A stretch of 9,518 nt of DNA from assembly GCA_017959645.1 (NCBI GenBank), contig JAGDAE010000119.1, positions 1-9,518 of the forward strand. The letters are read 5' to 3'. This DNA comes from Kiritimatiellia bacterium. GTDB lineage: Bacteria > Verrucomicrobiota > Kiritimatiellia > RFP12 > UBA1067. A program made the translations under genes and the position numbers. The notes under the pieces were generated by a model, which saw only the letters and a program-made list of their open reading frames with translations, searched no databases and was not told where the DNA came from. Below are positions 6,912 to 9,518 of the stretch, piece by piece. How positions within the stretch are numbered: position 1 is the stretch's first letter; each line of letters starts with the position of its first letter.

Positions 6912-8686
6912 ACGTGATCCTTTCCGATAAATTCGCAAGGCGCTTTTTTCGCGGCCAGTCCCTGAATGAAGCGCACGCCGTAGACGAAATGGGTGCTCGC
7001 GACCCCGCACACCGTCAGCAGCCAGGTCAGAGGATTGATCGAGAACGACGTGACCGCCGCCAGCACGAGATAGGCCATCATCGGCACGCAGATGAAGCCG
7101 TGCCAAGCCGTCCACGCCCACAGCGGCATGGAGTCGGGCGTCGGCACCGCCACCGCCGCCAGCCAGAGAACGCAGTACAGCACGAACGCGCTCGGAATGA
7201 AATACGGAAGACGCAGCGAATTGGACGGAAACCGCTTCGCGAAATATCCGCGGTGGAACGCGTAGCGCCCCAGCTGCCTCAGATGCGGCGCGAACAGCGC
7301 GCGGCGATGGTGGTAGACTATTACCCACGGGTCATAGAATATCCGCGAGCCGCCATCGACGATATCCTTGCAGAGCAGCGTGTCCTCGCCCGGCCAAAAA
7401 TCGGTGCGGTAGCCTCCGGTCGAATCGAGCAGCCGCTTGCGCACGAACAGATTGCAGCTCGGGTAGTCGTCCACGTCTCTGCAAACCCCGCCTGCGCGGT
7501 AGCGGTAGCGGTAGTTGCCGGACACCATGAGGTTCGAGTACACCCTCCCGCCGACCTTCGCCATGTACGGGTCGCCGGGCGGCGTGACGCCGGGCCCTCC
7601 GACCGCGCCGACCGTCTCGTCACCGAAATGGCGCACAGCGTACTCGAGCCACTTGGGGTCGGGATACGCGTCGTCGTCGATGAACGCCACTATCTCGCCC
7701 TTCGCCTCGCATATGCCGATGTTGCGCTTCTCGGCCGGACGTATCTTGCCGGTCTTCTCGTCGTCGAGCACGATCGTCTCGAAATTGCGGTACGTCTGCT
7801 TTTCGATCGCGGCGAGGCACTCGTCGAGCATCCAGCTGCGGTTGGGGCAGGCAATGACGATCGACACCAGCGGTTCGCGTCCGAGTTTCGGAGGTATCTC
7901 GACCCGGTCGTAGTACTTGAGAATCCTGAGCCGGTAGAAAACCGCCAGCGAATCTTTCGCCATCGTCCACACGGTGTTCGCCTTCAGGCATCCGAATTTC
8001 TGCCCGAACCTGATCACGACCGGCGCCTCCGCGATCTTGGCGCCGCGCGAATGCGCTATCGCGAGAAGCTCGAGATCGAATGCGTACGTCTTTACCAGCA
8101 TGCGCCCGATGGCGTCGCGCAGCGTTTCGCGGCGGAAGAGCTTCATCCCCGTCTGGGTGTCGGTGATCGGCAGCCCCACGAATATCCTCACCAGCGCGAA
8201 ATAGCAGAAACTGGCCAGCCGCCGGTGCCACGGATACTGCACGACCGATCTGCGATGGCGCTTCGACCCGATCACCGCGTCCGCCCCCTTCTCGACCATC
8301 TCCCGGAAGAACCACGGCGTCTGCTTGGGATGGATGTCGAGATCGCCGTCGAGCAGCATCACGTACTCGCCCGACGACGCCTCGAACCCCGCCTTGAGCG
8401 CCGCGCCCTTGCCGCCGTTCCGCTCGAGATAGACTGGCTTGATCGCCACCCGCCCGCGCGGAAACGACGCGGCGAGGCGGGCGATCTCGCCCGCCGTCCC
8501 GTCGTCGGAGCCGTCGTCGACCGGAACCAGTTCGGCGGCGACTCCGTGAGACTCGAAAAGATCGGCCGTCGCCTCCAGGTTGCGGGCGATCGAGCCGGCC
8601 AGGTTGCGCACCGGCATAACGACGGAGAGACGGCCGTCGCCGACCGTCTCCCTCGTCAGGGACCAATTCTCCTCGAGTCTGGTCAT
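6908..8686 (-). CDS. Tandem double-GT2 membrane glycosyltransferase
   Basis: This 592-aa protein carries two complete family-2 glycosyltransferase (GT-A fold) domains and a membrane tail. Domain 1 (about 19-250) resembles dolichyl/polyprenyl-phosphate sugar synthases: VVMPVRN (22-28), VDDGSDDGT (56-64), LLDGDLD (111-117) with the metal-binding Asp-x-Asp, and DTQTGMKLF (176-184). Domain 2 (about 272-475) has VSIVIACPNRS (274-284), VLDDE (306-310), FIDDDAYPDPKW (335-346), a CNLFVR segment (411-416), GEDTLLCKD (433-441) as the likely catalytic acid region, and YHHRR (458-462). Three or so hydrophobic segments close the protein (about 494-514, 522-546, 552-572), anchoring it in the inner membrane with the enzymes cytoplasmic. 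By inference it charges a lipid carrier and/or adds a sugar to a lipid-linked glycan; donor and acceptor are unknown. The ATG at 8686 is 7 nt after the ppdK stop, with AAAGGGGAG abutting it, a tight ribosome-site spacing. The stop overlaps plsY by ATGA. Confidence 0.9.
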   Translation of the reverse strand: MTRLEENWSLTRETVGDGRLSVVMPVRNLAGSIARNLEATADLFESHGVAAELVPVDDGSDDGTAGEIARLAASFPRGRVAIKPVYLERNGGKGAALKAGFEASSGEYVMLLDGDLDIHPKQTPWFFREMVEKGADAVIGSKRHRRSVVQYPWHRRLASFCYFALVRIFVGLPITDTQTGMKLFRRETLRDAIGRMLVKTYAFDLELLAIAHSRGAKIAEAPVVIRFGQKFGCLKANTVWTMAKDSLAVFYRLRILKYYDRVEIPPKLGREPLVSIVIACPNRSWMLDECLAAIEKQTYRNFETIVLDDEKTGKIRPAEKRNIGICEAKGEIVAFIDDDAYPDPKWLEYAVRHFGDETVGAVGGPGVTPPGDPYMAKVGGRVYSNLMVSGNYRYRYRAGGVCRDVDDYPSCNLFVRKRLLDSTGGYRTDFWPGEDTLLCKDIVDGGSRIFYDPWVIVYHHRRALFAPHLRQLGRYAFHRGYFAKRFPSNSLRLPYFIPSAFVLYCVLWLAAVAVPTPDSMPLWAWTAWHGFICVPMMAYLVLAAVTSFSINPLTWLLTVCGVASTHFVYGVRFIQGLAAKKAPCEFIGKDHV

Positions 8687-8693
8687 CTCCCCT

Positions 8694-9518
8694 TTACTTG
8701 CGCAGCGCCGCCTGTGCCGCCGCCAGACGCGCGATCGGCACGCGGTATGGCGAGCAGGACACGTAGTCGAGGCCGATGCGGTGGCAGAACTCGACCGAGG
8801 TCGGGTCGCCGCCGTGTTCGCCGCAGATTCCGCAGTGGAGCTTCGGGTTGACCGGCTTTCCGAGCGCGATCGCCATCTCCATGAGCTTGCCGACGCCCGT
8901 CTGGTCGAGCTTGGCGAACGGATCGTTCTCGAATATCTTCGCGTCGTAGTAGGCGTTCAGGAACTTGCCGGAATCGTCGCGCGAGAACCCGTAGGTCATC
9001 TGCGTGAGGTCGTTGGTTCCGAAGCAGAAGAAGTCGGCCTCCTTCGCCATCTCGTCGGCGGTAAGCGCCGCGCGAGGAATCTCGATCATCGTGCCGACCT
9101 CGTATTCGAGCTCGACGCCGGCGCCCTTGATCTCGATGTCGGCGGCCTCGACCACGATGTTCTTGACGAACTTCAGCTCTTTCATCTCGCCGGTGCGCGG
9201 AATCATGATCTCGGGCTTGACCTTCCAGTCGGGATGGCGCTTCTGCACGTTGATCGCGGCGCGTATCACCGCGCGCGTCTGCATGCGGGCGATCTCGGGA
9301 TAGGTGACCGCGAGACGGCACCCGCGGTGACCCATCATCGGATTGAACTCGTGCAGCGAATCGATGATCTCCTTGATGCGCGAAACCGGCTTGTTCTGGG
9401 TCTTCGCCAACAGCGCGATCTCGTCTTCGCTGTGCGGCACGAACTCGTGCAGCGGCGGGTCGAGGAAGCGTATCGTCACCGGATGCCCCTCGAGCGCCTC
9501 GTAGAGCTGCTCGAAATC
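8694..9518 (-). CDS. ppdK: Pyruvate, phosphate dikinase, C-terminal 274 residues (5' end outside window)
   Basis: This is the C-terminal PEP/pyruvate-binding TIM-barrel domain of pyruvate phosphate dikinase, a cytoplasmic enzyme that interconverts ATP, phosphate and pyruvate with AMP, pyrophosphate and phosphoenolpyruvate. The frame is open to the window edge; the GTG at 9479 is an internal valine, since the residues before it (DFEQLYEALEGHPV) continue the family sequence. Recognisable pieces are TIRFLDPPLHEF, the GHRG motif, FGTNDLTQMTYGFSRDD and the active-site segment GICGEHGGDP with the catalytic cysteine, followed by SCSPYRVPIARLAAAQAAL near the end. FGTNDLTQ with SRDD, and the tail, fit PPDK better than the related PEP synthase or PTS enzyme I. 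Only 7 nt separate its TAA from the glycosyltransferase start, so the two are probably cotranscribed. PPDK-based glycolysis is common in anaerobic fermenters, which fits a gut or sediment lifestyle. Confidence 0.96.
   Translation of the reverse strand, partial: DFEQLYEALEGHPVTIRFLDPPLHEFVPHSEDEIALLAKTQNKPVSRIKEIIDSLHEFNPMMGHRGCRLAVTYPEIARMQTRAVIRAAINVQKRHPDWKVKPEIMIPRTGEMKELKFVKNIVVEAADIEIKGAGVELEYEVGTMIEIPRAALTADEMAKEADFFCFGTNDLTQMTYGFSRDDSGKFLNAYYDAKIFENDPFAKLDQTGVGKLMEMAIALGKPVNPKLHCGICGEHGGDPTSVEFCHRIGLDYVSCSPYRVPIARLAAAQAALRK

Noticed and set aside
6914..8851. 645-codon open frame on the plus strand opposite the GT2 gene (similar long plus-strand frames at 1297-2244, 2302-3312 and 3367-4527)
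   Set aside because: They are antisense to well-recognised genes, are Arg/Pro/His-rich with no family motif, and are expected where GC-rich codons leave few stops on the opposite strand.
8694..9479. GTG at 9479 as the real start of a short separate gene
   Set aside because: The frame continues upstream to the window edge with residues that belong to pyruvate phosphate dikinase, so this GTG is an internal codon.

Overview
The window is a GC-rich, tightly packed bacterial segment in which every gene I can support lies on the minus strand, so transcription runs from high to low coordinates. There are nine protein genes, two of them cut by the window edges. I see no RNA gene, insertion sequence, CRISPR array or long non-coding stretch; the longest gap between genes is 64 nt. 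Gene content (pyruvate phosphate dikinase, GxGxxG sugar oxidoreductase, GH43 enzyme, DUF4450-like glycosidase, tandem GT2 enzyme) and codon bias suggest a polysaccharide-degrading bacterium. A member of the Verrucomicrobiota/Kiritimatiellota/Lentisphaerota side of the PVC group, or possibly Bacteroidota, is my guess; the sequence alone does not settle it.

Reading along the minus strand: (1) the 3' end of ppdK (pyruvate phosphate dikinase); (2) a 592-aa membrane-anchored protein with two GT2 glycosyltransferase domains in tandem; (3) plsY (acyl-phosphate glycerol-3-phosphate acyltransferase); (4) rsmE (16S rRNA m3U methyltransferase); (5) a TatD-family metal-dependent hydrolase; (6) a 777-aa six-hairpin glycosidase-like protein resembling the DUF4450 family; (7) a secreted GH43 enzyme resembling exo-beta-1,3-galactanases; (8) a Gfo/Idh/MocA NAD(P)-dependent oxidoreductase; (9) the 5' end of an unrecognised secreted protein.

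Genes 1 to 7 are spaced by -20 to +18 nt (three junctions overlap by 4, 4 and 13 nt, one by 20 nt), so they look like one transcription unit with translational coupling. The only gap with room for a promoter is the 64 nt between the GH43 gene and the oxidoreductase gene; it holds an AT-rich patch with a plausible -35/-10 pair whose predicted start point falls at the oxidoreductase ATG. Genes 8 and 9 overlap by ATGA and form a second, possibly separately initiated, pair.

Functionally the window splits in two. The high-coordinate half is core metabolism and cell-envelope/translation maintenance (phosphoenolpyruvate-pyruvate conversion, lipid glycosylation, phospholipid synthesis, rRNA modification). 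The low-coordinate half is a small carbohydrate-processing block (two glycosidase-type enzymes and a sugar oxidoreductase). No transporter, SusC/SusD pair or regulator is visible. The most noteworthy points are the catabolic genes fused by overlap to the end of a housekeeping operon, the tandem GT2 fusion coupled to plsY, the candidate leaderless promoter, and the TatD protein that lacks the usual Gly-x-His-Pro segment. I did not find a clear, wholly new biological system.
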